A stretch of 64,000 nt of DNA from Ryuthela nishihirai (lineage: Eukaryota; Arthropoda; Arachnida; Araneae; Heptathelidae), in assembly GCA_038380435.1 (NCBI GenBank), contig JAWZYU010000010.1, positions 44,488,135 to 44,552,134 on the forward strand. Direction: 5' to 3'. How positions within the stretch are numbered: position 1 is the first letter of the stretch; each line of letters begins with the position of its first letter. The position numbers were made by a program, and so were the translations under genes. The notes beneath the pieces were generated by a model, which saw only the letters and a program-made list of their open reading frames with translations, was not told the origin of the DNA and searched no databases. This document shows positions 55,305 through 64,000 of this stretch, in pieces.

Positions 55305-55961
55305 TTGAGGCTGGGGAAAGTGGGGGAAACTACTGAAATTGATAATATTGGTAGCGATGTTGAGGTAGAACAGGGTGATAGCGGATGTGGTTCGAATCTG
55401 GTCGAAATGAGTGGTTCAGGTCCGAAATTGATCTCGAAGTGGATGATGGGATACCAAAGGAAGATAGAAGAAAGAGATAGGAAGAGAGAAGAAAGAGATA
55501 GGGATTTTAAGAGAAGGATAGAAGAGATAGATAGGAAATATAGGAGAAGGGAAGAAGAAAGAGATCGGGAATATAAGGGAAGTAAGGAAATAGGAGATGA
55601 GGAAGAAAGGAGGAAAGAAAGAGATGAGGGAGAAAGAAGAGAGAAAGAAGAAAAAGATAGGGAATACGAAAGAGAGGAAAAAGAAAGAGATAGGGAATTA
55701 GAACATAAACGAGTAGAGGTAGAAGAAAAGAAACGGGCCTGGATGATAAAGAAGAGGATGATGGAAAAGGAAAGGGAAGCTAGGGAGTTAGCTTGGCAAG
55801 AGGAAGAATATATGAGTAGTGTCGAAGGTAAGACAAAAGTGGAAAACAGAGATGATAATTTTGTTGAAATTGCCAGTAATGATAATTTACAGCAGAAATT
55901 AAAATTTAGCTGTGTAAGTGATTGTCAGGATAATTCGATGAGATTGAATAAGTTTGCATAG
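55305..55961 (+). pseudogene. Charged coiled-coil ORF of the LTR element
   Basis: The frame is open from 55296; the first ATG is at 55407 (MSGSGPKLISKWMMGYQRKI). About 110 residues consist almost wholly of Glu, Arg, Lys and Asp with heptad-like spacing (EERDREYKG, EKERDRELEHKR), predicting a long charged helix. It then becomes more mixed and ends at 55961. Gag-like proteins of some arthropod gypsy elements begin with such charged segments; that assignment is inference. Copies of ATTGAATAAG at 55962-55981 shift the frame relative to the following ORF, so the two were probably one. Confidence 0.6.
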
Positions 55962-55972
55962 ATTGAATAAGA

Positions 55973-56504
55973 TTGAATAAGAATGCAGTAGGTAGCAATA
56001 ACTCTGATAGTCAGAGTAGGTTTAATGAGATTAGTAAGAGTAATAATGAAAGTAAAGTGTTTAAGAAAAGTGGTAATTCTTGTTCTAATGAAAGTTTATA
56101 TATGCCTGAGAAGGAAAAATGGTATAATAACTCTAAAGTGAAAAAAAGAAAAGAGAGAAAAGAAAAGATAATACTGATGAGAATTCTGAAAGCGAGAAAA
56201 GTATTAGATAATACTGTAGATATTAAGAGTCATGGTGTCAGTAACTTGGAGAATAATGAATGTGGCGAGGTACAAGCCAGCAGAAAGGTTAATGATCAGG
56301 CTATGTCGAAGGTTGGCAGATGCCCGAAGTTTCTTAAGTTTGATATTGGTGAGAAACCAGTAGGTAAAAAAAATTCTGGTGAAATCAAGTCTGGGCCTAA
56401 TGCAACTGGCAGAACCATTATAAAGCCGAAGGCTGATTGGAAAGACCGGAGTATTTTTCCGTTAAAGAGTCTCCACGTTGACACCAACGTCCTTGATAAT
56501 AAGG
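55973..56504 (+). pseudogene. Continuation of the LTR element's coding region
   Basis: An open frame in another phase with Ser/Asn-rich then Lys-rich sequence (SKSNNESKVFKKSGNSCSNE, KRKERKEKIILMRILKARK). It is interrupted by the SINE-A at 56505; residues after that in the frame come from the SINE. No known domain. After the SINE the same phase resumes (DNKVNGTNIR) and meets a stop. Confidence 0.55.
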
Positions 56505-56888
56505 GTTGGGTTGTTTTACCTCTGAACGGCACTTTTTTGCACACCATGGGCTAAATGGCCAGGTCACATGGACCCCGAAGGCTCAGAGAAGGTTGGGGGA
56601 GGGGACCCACTGGAACAGCTGTTGGGAGACAGATGGTAGTCTCCCGTCAAGGCATCCAGCGTGTTCTTTAACGTGCACAGGGTATGGCTCTCATGCACAC
56701 GGGGCCACGGCTTAACGTTCCATCCGACGGACGGCGGCCTTTCCAAGCCCATCGGTGTCCCCTACTGACCGTGGACAGCGCGGGGAATTTTGCGGAGATA
56801 AATCTCAACGCTGAACCAGCTGGGACTCGAACCTGGGAACTACAGATTACGAGCCTGGCGCGCTACCGACTGAGCCATCCCCGCCCCG
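56505..56888 (-). repeat. SINE-A, young copy inside the LTR element
   Basis: 384 bp and near consensus. A perfect 11-bp TSD TGATAATAAGG is seen at 56494-56504 and 56889-56899. It interrupts the element's coding region and postdates the LTR insertion. Confidence 0.96.
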
Positions 56889-56973
56889 TGATAATAAGGT
56901 AAATGGTACGAATATAAGATAATGGTTCGATAATAAGATAGAGAATGTAATTAAATTTAAGGTAGAGAATGAA

Positions 56974-58180
56974 GTGCCTAAATTTACTGAAAGAAATATT
57001 TCTCTAAATAATAAATGTGAAATGTTCGATAAGGTATCTGACGAAGAGATAGGTGATAGAAAAAATATTATTATCAGAGAGAAAGATTTAGAACTTAGTG
57101 ATTTCGCTGAGAGCGAAGTAGATAATAATGCAAAGAGTCAGAAAATTAAATGTCGGAAGGATAAGTTTGATTTAAGTGAGGATCTATGTAGTAGATATGG
57201 GGCTATGTTTGGTAAAGTTAATATTTCTCTAGATAACAAGGGTGAAATATTTGGTAAGATAACTGATGAAGAGATAGGTGATAGAAAAAACGTTATTGTC
57301 AGAGAAAGAAATTTAGGACTTAGTGAGTTCGTTAAGAGCAAAATAAATAATAATGTGAAGAATGGGAAAATTAAAGAATGGGAAAATTAAATGTCAGAAG
57401 GACAAGTTAGATTTAAACAAGGAGTTATGTAGTAGAGATGAGGCTACATTTGGTAAAATAAATCTTTCTCTAAATAATAAGTGCGAGATATTTGATAAGG
57501 TATCTGACGAAGAGATAGGTGATAGAAAAAATATTATTATCAGAAAGAAAGTTCTATAACTTAGTGATTCCGCTGAGAGCGAAGTAGAAAATGATGTAAA
57601 GAGTAAGAAAATTAAATGTCAGAAGGATGAGATTAAGATAGATGTAAGTAAGGATTTATGTAACAGGGCTGTAACTAAATTTGGTGAAGAAAATGCTTCT
57701 CTGAATAATAATTGTGAAATATTTTGTAAGGTATTTGATGAAGAGATAGGTGATAATAAGAATATTATTATCAAAGAGAGAGATTTAGAAATTAGCGATT
57801 TCGTTAAGAGCGAAATAAGTAATAATGTAAAGAGTAAGAAAATTAAATGTCAGAAGGATAAATTAGATTTCAGTAAGGATCTATGTAATAGAGATGAGGC
57901 TAAATTTAGTATAGAGAATATTTCTTTAAATGATAAGTGTGCGGTCTTTTGTGAGATATCTGATAAGGAGAAAGGCGATGGTAAGAATATTATTATCAAA
58001 GAAAGAGAATTACAGCCTAATGATTTAATTCAGAGCAAATCGAGTAGTAATGTACAAAGTGGCAAAATTAAATGTGAGAAGTTAGATTTGAGCAAGGATT
58101 TATGTAGTAGGGCTGTGGCAAAATTTAGCAAGGAAAGTATTTTTCTGAAGGATAAATGTAAAATATTGAGTAAGATATAA
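56974..58180 (+). pseudogene. Tandem ~75-codon repeat region of the LTR element
   Basis: Six imperfect repeats of about 210-240 bp start near 56999, 57222, 57462, 57692, 57929 and 58140. Each has ISLNNKCEMFDKVSDEEIGD-like sequence, then a KN(I/V)I(I/V)(R/K)E segment, a (L/I)SDF..SE block and KIKCQKDKLDL..DLC. The spaced Cys residues (NKC, IKC, DLC) are conserved. A 16-bp tandem duplication (AATGGGAAAATTAAAG at 57361) shifts the frame between repeats 2 and 3, and other stops follow. No known domain is recognised. Confidence 0.75.
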
Positions 58181-58279
58181 AAGATATATTGAGTAAGAAT
58201 GTAAAATATTGAGTAAGATGAGGAGAAGGATGGTAATAATGATATTAATCTTAGAGAGAGAAATATAGAGCCTAGTGGC

Positions 58280-58786
58280 TTGATTAAGGACAAAGTGTGT
58301 AATGGTATAGATGGAGAGAAAATTAAATGTCAGAAGGGTGAGATTAATATGTATAAGGATTTACCCGGTAGAGCAATTGATTGTGGTACTGTAATCAGCA
58401 AAGATAATGAACTGGATGGTAAAGAGAATACGATGGACGTCTGTTTTGAAAGAACGGAAGGAATTTACCGCATGAGGCCGAATAAGAAACATAGAAGCTC
58501 GATAAAATGTAATAAGAGAAGGAATAGAAGGCATATTAAGAGGGGGAGCAAGGCTGTAACAAAACAAGTGTCAATAGCGTTTGAAGATAATTGTACGTGC
58601 GGACTCATAATGAAAAGGAAGAATTGTAAGATGAGACATAAGGTGCGGACGATAGCATGTAATCATCCAGGAAGTAACAGACTTCCAGATGCCCAGAAGA
58701 CAAAAAGAGAGGGTCCTCAATGGGTCACCAATACAAGGCGTCGGACCAAGGTCAATTGTCGGCATGCCTGGAGAAGCTCTTGGTGA
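58280..58786 (+). pseudogene. Basic 3'-terminal ORF of the LTR element
   Basis: 168 codons. It starts in repeat-like sequence (GEKIKCQKGEINMYKDLPGR) and continues with a strongly basic stretch (NKKHRSSIKCNKRRNRRHIK) and cysteines (CTCGLIMKRKNCKMRHK). It could bind nucleic acid as a gag C-terminus does, but there is no canonical CCHC knuckle. Downstream (58787-59130) is noncoding with a G-run at 58838-58846. Confidence 0.45.
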
Positions 58787-59130
58787 CTGGATCAGGGCCA
58801 TTAGCCACAACACTCTGTCTTTAGGGAGAAATTTCGGGGGGGGGGTGGTAAGTTAAGGCTCGGGGTGTACAATGTGAAGGGGACTGGCAACTTGAAAATG
58901 TAAAAATGGGAGTGATGGAAGATCACCATAGGCAACACTGAAGGTACTCAAGTTAATTACTTCTGAGTGACAGAGACGGTCTTGAATATTATATTTAATT
59001 AATTGTACAGTCTTCCAGTGGGGACATTCATGGGCAAGTGCCTTGAGGAGGACCAAGGAAATTCGAGTGACAAAGAGGCTATGAGTTTTATGTCTCATAT
59101 GAACTGATAAAATTCTTTGAAGAGTGGGCG

Positions 59131-60002
59131 TATCATGGCCCTCGAATTTTATATTTATTTATTTATTGTATATTTTTGCTGTATTATATTGTTGTATATA
59201 TTTTTATGCGTTCTTGGAAATGTTTTTGCTGGGATGACTCACTGTTGTTTTCGTGTCTGAAGCTTGCTGCTTGTTGAAGGAATCAATGCAAGAAGTTGTT
59301 TATCGCTGTAAATGACTAGCCAAGGGGTGCTAGTGCAGCGACGAGGCTAGGCGAGAGACTTGAAAGCTTTAGTCTGTGCATTAGCTGTTGAACGAACAAG
59401 GTCGTTGCGACACGCGTCAAAAGGAGCCGTCTTTCTCAAATTAACCCTTGAAGTCAGGGTGCGATTCCAAGAGGAAATCCAGATTCTTGGAGAATCTTGT
59501 CTTTTGTTCTTGTGGTTCAGGAGGAGCCACAATGTAGGCAAAGGTTGGTTATCCTTTCGCCACGTTTTGAGGTATGTAAAGTGAGAAATTGCAGAGTGTG
59601 CAGTTCTCCACCTCTTTTTAGTAATATTTGCAGTAGCAAAGCAGCAGAGGCTAACGGAGTTGAGCGGTGAATTTGAGAGTAGTTTTGTGGTTTCAGAAAG
59701 AACCACAGTGTGAAGCAGCAAAGGCCCACAGAGTGGAGTTCATTCCCAGCACGTAGCTGTATATAGTGTGAATAAATTGTGTCGTCCCTATATAACTTTT
59801 GTGCAGCAATTTATGGACAGTTCGAATTCTTCATTCAACACCAGTTTCTTCAAAGCCATACAGTGGCACGGGCGTAAAAACCCGCGAATCTGTGAATTCA
59901 CCGAAGTGAGTTAAACCATTGCATCATCGTCCCTCTCTTCTGTGTGGACTGGATCATCACATCTGGCCCAGTCGAATAGGATCCGAACCCCGGGTCACTA
60001 CA
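59131..60002 (+). repeat. Right LTR
   Basis: 872 bp, starting TATCATGGCCCTCG (TA instead of the expected TG) and ending GGGTCACTACA, followed by the TSD ATGAC. It is otherwise collinear with the left LTR. Confidence 0.93.
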
Positions 60003-60007
60003 ATGAC

Positions 60008-61046
60008 TACGATAATCTCAAATAAATTAGAAAGTTAATTATGATGATGATGATAGAAAACAGAACGAAAACCAATGATGATTTTATGCAAAGAAGTTCA
60101 TGGCAATACCACACAAAGATGGAAATCTATGGTGATATCATTCAATGATGATATTAAACAAAAAGGAAAGATGATGATGATGAAGAAAAAAATACTGAGT
60201 TAGGGAACAATAAAAACAGCAATCAATGACGACATAAAAAAAAAGATACAAAAGTCAATAAGATATCGCAGAAAATCGAAAATCGATCAATTCCAACATA
60301 ATTCCAACATTTACCCTCAAGAGTTTACATTCTCTTTGAAACTTCAATCTTAGGGAATGAAACTGTAAAATAATGTAAAACACTAAGAAATAAAGCGTTT
60401 GCTTATAATTTTAATCGCACTTACTGGTCTTTAACCGATAAAACGACTGAAAATACAATTTTAATAGTACTTAAATGAAATTACAGTTTTTGATAGTAGT
60501 CAATTCAGTTGCAGTTCTAATAGTGTCAAGAAACACTTTCAGATAGTTGCAAAAAGACAACCCATAAGAGTTATATACTCGCATGTGGATAAATACATAT
60601 ATAAAACCACATTACGTAATAACGGTAATTCCTGGCCGAGCGGACGGACGTCATCGGTGGCAACAACTGTCGTTACCTGTGGTTGCGCGGGTGCTTGAGC
60701 GATCGGTCCCAAATTTGGTGGGTAGTCCCACTTAGTTCTAACCCTTTGGGGTAACAGATGGGGTTCCTAGCTGCCATGGGTGGGGAGTATCCCTCGAAAT
60801 GCATCCGAGATTTCTGGTGTGCCGCCTGAATGGAATTGTGAGTAATATGTGTGGAGAACTGTTAATGAAGTTATCGATCAACATATGATTGGCGCCGAAC
60901 TTTTGGAGGGATTTAGTTGTGACTGGACTAGTGGAAACCTGTGAATGAACTTAACGATGGCAAAAGTGATTATCGATGGCTGATCCGTTTCGTGCCAAAC
61001 TTTTGACGTAGATATAATTAGTATCATGTATTTTTTGAAATGATAT
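60008..61046. other. No gene; contains a GC-richer unrecognised segment
   Basis: AT-rich until about 60630. Then roughly 380 bp are clearly richer in G and C (CCTGGCCGAGCGGACGGACG, GGTTGCGCGGGTGCTTGAGC). Two loosely similar stretches follow, ending GCCGAACTTTTGG and GCCAAACTTTTGACG. It might be the 5' UTR of an unrelated retroelement. No coding frame is visible. Confidence 0.45.
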
Positions 61047-61274
61047 TACTCTGTTGAGTAATCTATTCACATATAAACTCTATTGAGTAATCTAATCATC
61101 TCTTAACAGACTCTTTTGAATAATCTAATCATCTCTTAATAGACTCTATTGAGAAATCTAATCATCTCATAATAGACTCTACTGAGTAATCTAATCATCT
61201 CGTAACAGACTCTAGTGAGTAATCTAATAAACTCTTAATAGACTCTATTGAGTAATCTAATCATCACTTAATAA
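61047..61274. repeat. 33-bp minisatellite, about 7 copies
   Basis: The unit is ACTCTATTGAGTAATCTAAT then CATCTCTTAACAG. Copies show a few substitutions each and unit length is constant at 33 bp apart from minor changes. No coding role is visible. Confidence 0.92.
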
Positions 61275-61704
61275 AATATTACACAGCAGCGGTCTCAGTA
61301 AAGCTTCTATATTATGCGTATTATGTAAACAATTTCTTATATATTCCCTAAAGTTTTTAAGGATTTCTTTCAGGTTTAACACACTCTGACATTTCATTGA
61401 ACATTTCTGATGCTCTATAGGCAAATACTTCCGAATGAGATTTTTTGTAGGCTTAGAAATATGAATATTAGGGTGCTTGCTATTGGTTCTTTTTTAAGCT
61501 AATGTTACTATAATTTGCTTATCTCAGTTTTTAAACAAATGCATTAGGATCCTGAATACATATCATTTTCTTACAAGTAAAATAATTAAATCATCATAAA
61601 AGGTTTCTAGTACTGTCATAGTTTCTCTTTCTGGTAATATATCTTACAACATGATTCTGAACCTGAACTAGAGATTTTATATTGCCTGAATACGTATCTC
61701 CACA
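61275..61704. other. No feature recognised
   Basis: AT-rich spacer; nothing identified. Confidence 0.5.
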
Positions 61705-61852
61705 TGATCAATGGACTTGGGAAGGCTGGCGTTCGTCAGATAGGACTTGTTGTCGTGTAGTGTCTAGGAAAGTCATACCCTGTTTTTCTACTGTTAAAGA
61801 ACTAGCTGAACGCCTTGACGGGAGGTTTCCATCTGTCTCTTAGCAGATGTTC
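61705..61852 (+). repeat. SINE-A body fragment
   Basis: CAATGGACTTGGGAAGGC through CTTGACGGGAGGTTTCCATC to AGCAGATGTTCCCTGG covers only the middle of the SINE. It is followed immediately by the start of another copy. Confidence 0.75.
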
Positions 61853-61857
61853 CCTGG

Positions 61858-62085
61858 TTTCCTAGGTTCAAGTCGTAACTGGGCCAGCGTTGAGATTTAT
61901 CTCCCCAAAACTTCCCTGCCTTTCCTCCGTAAATAGGGGGACACCGAAGGGCTTGGAAAGGCCGCTGTCCGTCACATAGAATCCGTGTGCGGGAGAGATA
62001 TACCCTGTGCACATTGAAGAACAAGCTGGATGGTCTTGACAGAAGGCTACCATCTGTCTTCCAGCAGCTATCCAGTTGGTGCGTA
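61858..62085 (+). repeat. SINE-A partial copy in tandem
   Basis: Begins at the B box (TAGGTTCAAGTCGTAACTGG). It runs through GTTGAGATTTATCTCC and GGCTTGGAAAGGCCGCTGTC, ending at CAGCAGCTATCCAGTTGG without the tail. With the previous fragment it forms a partial tandem of SINE-A pieces. Confidence 0.8.
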
Positions 62086-62277
62086 ACGTAATGGTATTTC
62101 TCCCTGAAATGATTTGGAGAAAGATTTCAAAATTTAAACAATCCTTTTAAGCACTATGAAGTTCTTTAGAGAAAGAAATGTTTTTTTATAATGGTTTGGA
62201 AAAGTAATCATGTCTTTTTTTACTAACAGTACCTAATATCAATAAAAATAGGAAAGACAAAACTTTCTTCAAAACTA

Positions 62278-62475
62278 AAACCCCCTCAAGCAGCTGTTTG
62301 CCACAGAGGTCTGACAGGAGCCTGTCAGTTTATATGCCATAGTAGAAGGTCTGAGAGGATGGCAGGACCTCAGCAGAAAAAGGACACATGCATTCATGCC
62401 TTACGCGGGGCTCGAACCCAGGTCCCTCAGATCAGTAACCAAGCGCCCTAACCACTCGGCCATGGGACAGCGCTA
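62278..62475 (-). repeat. SINE-B, well-preserved copy
   Basis: Minus strand: CCCCCTCAAGCAGCTGTTTG, CTGACAGGAGCCTGTCAG, GGACCTCAGCAGAAAAAG, head complement GGGGCTCGAACCCAGG and CCACTCGGCCATGGGAC. Both Pol III boxes are intact. Confidence 0.92.
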
Positions 62476-62802
62476 TAAAGAACACAAATTATTAATTACT
62501 TATAAGAAATATGAGCCCAAGCTTAGCATCATTTTTAACTTTCACTAGTCACAATTATGGATAATTTGTCCTAAGTGATGTTAGAATAAATATAAGCTTT
62601 ATTCTTCTGGGTGTTGTTGACGCAATATAAAATTTAATGGCTGCATCATCAAAACAAGATTCTTATAAATTGATGTTTACTTTTCCTTTTTTCACCCCAT
62701 TAAATAAATTTGCTTATTATTACTGAAAGCATCTGAATTAAATCGCCTGCAGCTGATTTTATTCAGTTGAAATCGTTGTTGTTTCTTCCATGTCTAGAGT
62801 AT
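62476..62802. other. No feature recognised
   Basis: AT-rich spacer; nothing identified. Confidence 0.5.
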
Positions 62803-62810
62803 GTCTAGCT

Positions 62811-63215
62811 CAGTAATTCTCAAAGAGTGTATCGCGAGATTCGCCAGTTGTGCCGCGAAATTTCGGATGATATTGCAGATAAAAGAAAATTTATAAATCA
62901 TTTTGTTGCTACTTTCTCCCACTGATTCTTCATATAACGTTTCCGTTTAGTCAAAAACTTATACATATTAAATCTTGCTGTAAAAACTAAGAGAAAATCT
63001 TATCCATACGGTTTACGTACCAAACTCAATACACGTCACAACTTAAACAAATAGCTATGCGTTTAACAAACGACTCCATAGAAATGGCTATTACTGAAGG
63101 CAAACTGAGCATGCCCGGGTCTCCCGTAGTGTTGCCAACTTACATTTTTAATGCCCCGCGAGTATTCTCGGCGAAAAATAGTGTGCCGTGAGCAAAAAAC
63201 GTTTGAGAATTACTG
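62811..63215. mobile_element. hAT-type MITE, 405 bp
   Basis: Begins CAGTAATTCTCAAA and ends with its exact complement TTTGAGAATTACTG, a perfect 14-bp inverted repeat. The flanking 8-mers are GTCTAGCT (62803-62810) and GTCTAGAG (63216-63223), 6 of 8 identical, in keeping with a hAT 8-bp TSD that has since mutated. No coding capacity. Confidence 0.88.
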
Positions 63216-63223
63216 GTCTAGAG

Positions 63224-63443
63224 TAGGGGTTCTCAACGTGCATATCCCTTGGTGTACGTGGTAAATTTTTTTGGGGTACGCCGTGAGACCTGAAAAGTCG
63301 CTAGATATTTTATATATATGTACGTTATATTTTATTACCATTGTTATAATATAACTATAGTTTTATCAATCTATACAAGGGGTACGCCAGTTACATGCAC
63401 ATTTCCAGGGAATACGTGAAGCATAAAAGATTGAGAGCCACTG
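63224..63443. mobile_element. hAT-type MITE, 220 bp, adjoining the previous one
   Basis: Begins TAGGGGTTCTCAACG and ends TTGAGAGCCACTG. The perfect 8-bp TSD is GTCTAGAG at 63216-63223 and 63444-63451. The left TSD copy is also the right flank of the MITE at 62811, so this element landed exactly at that border. It is the undisrupted relative of the element at 13315-14473. Confidence 0.92.
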
Positions 63444-63451
63444 GTCTAGAG

Positions 63452-64000
63452 TACATTAAATATTGTACAATACTTTTTTGACTTTATACTCATTTCAACC
63501 ATTAACGAAGTTTCTTTGCATAAATATTAGAAGAGGTACTGGGGTTTCGGATCTTAATGTACAGTAAATGATACGCCCAAAGTAGTAAATTTTCATTTCA
63601 CATAAAACTCAATAAGATAGACTCCGTGAGACATTTTCTTCCACCTCTTTTGTAAGGCAGAAAGTAGGGGACGTAATGAAATCTAGTCCATAGTATTTAC
63701 CGTAAAACTCGTTAAGTTCTATAATCGTTTATGCAATTCTCTCTTATTTTTGGGTGAGTGAGTTTAAGGGGTTCCTTGAACGCCGTTAAAGGGTGCCTTC
63801 AATGTCATCATAATCGAGTTTTGTTCAAAAAACGTAAGTCGTACTAACACTGCCAAGTGCATCTAAAATCAGTTCGAACCAACCATTAGCATAAACAACG
63901 TAACCAGTTAACAATGAAGTCTAATATTTATGCATATTTGTAGGAAAACGAAGCATTATGTTTGAAATCGGCTTCTATTATAGGTTTGGTTTGACGTTTG
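63452..64000. other. No feature recognised
   Basis: AT-rich spacer to the end of the window; nothing identified. Confidence 0.5.

Larger units (their letters stand above)
53918..60002 (+). mobile_element. LTR retrotransposon without pol, with long charged/repeat coding region
   Basis: Two LTRs (53918-54793 and 59131-60002) flank 4.3 kb. A perfect 5-bp TSD ATGAC lies at 53913-53917 and 60003-60007. A primer-binding-like TGGCACAGTCG starts two bases after the left LTR, and a purine-rich GAAGAGTGGG precedes the right one. I find no protease, RT, RNase H or integrase. The interior instead holds a lysine/glutamate-rich coding region and six copies of a ~75-codon repeat, now broken by indels, stops and one SINE-A. 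It is a non-autonomous element that presumably depended on a Ty3/gypsy-type relative. Confidence 0.9.

Noticed and set aside
61047..61274. Possible CRISPR-like array of ~33-bp repeats
   Set aside because: The units are contiguous without unique spacers, vary in sequence, and lie in eukaryotic DNA.

Overview
This window looks like intergenic DNA from an animal nuclear genome. It is AT-rich and packed with transposable elements. I find no host protein-coding gene I can support. The element mix (mariner and Tc1-like remnants, hAT-type non-autonomous elements, RTE-type LINEs, palindromic TA-flanked MITEs, tRNA-derived SINEs) fits an arthropod. An arachnid is my best guess, but that is inference and was not tested by search.

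Most of the recognisable sequence is repeats. SINE-A is a ~385 bp tRNA-headed SINE ending in a conserved GTAAAACAACCCAAC tail. It occurs about 25 times on both strands, from near-identical copies with perfect 10-15 bp target-site duplications (TSDs) to old fragments. SINE-B is a ~205 bp tRNA-headed SINE with an internal CTGACAGG/CCTGTCAG hairpin, seen 6 times plus fragments. SINE-C is seen only as two head-to-head inverted dimers (about 5.8 kb and 25.9 kb).

Layout. 0-10 kb: dead mariner, a fold-back element, a SINE-C dimer, and a SINE-A inserted in the tail of another. 11.4 kb: a 27-bp tandem repeat. 13.3-14.5 kb: a solo LTR nested in a non-autonomous hAT element. 16.6-19.9 kb: a palindromic MITE, nested SINE-As and a ~190-bp tandem repeat. 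22.1 kb: a young 213-bp palindromic MITE. 23.6 kb: the C-terminal end of a non-LTR retrotransposon with a restriction-like endonuclease. 30.0 kb: a chimeric retroposon of a 5S rRNA copy, 11 T and SINE-B, inserted as one unit. 31-32 kb: a Tc1-like fragment split by a SINE-A. 32.9-37.5 kb: an RTE-type LINE with both catalytic aspartates of the RT box changed and a second LINE fragment inserted antisense. 38-43 kb: mariner fragments and a probable non-autonomous Helitron. 45-47.5 kb: a ~33-bp minisatellite invaded by SINEs. 48.6-50.9 kb: a second RTE copy with an intact YADD box but an internal 130-bp duplication and a hairpin. 51.8-52.5 kb: another minisatellite. 53.9-60.0 kb: a complete LTR-flanked element lacking pol but carrying a long charged coiled-coil and tandem-repeat coding region. 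61 kb: a 33-bp minisatellite. 62.8-63.45 kb: two hAT MITEs sharing one target-site copy.

The most notable items are the 5S-SINE chimera, the pol-less LTR element, and the repeated SINE-C inverted dimer. Coordinates of diverged repeats are approximate, read by eye from shared motifs. Family names marked tentative need a search against a repeat library.
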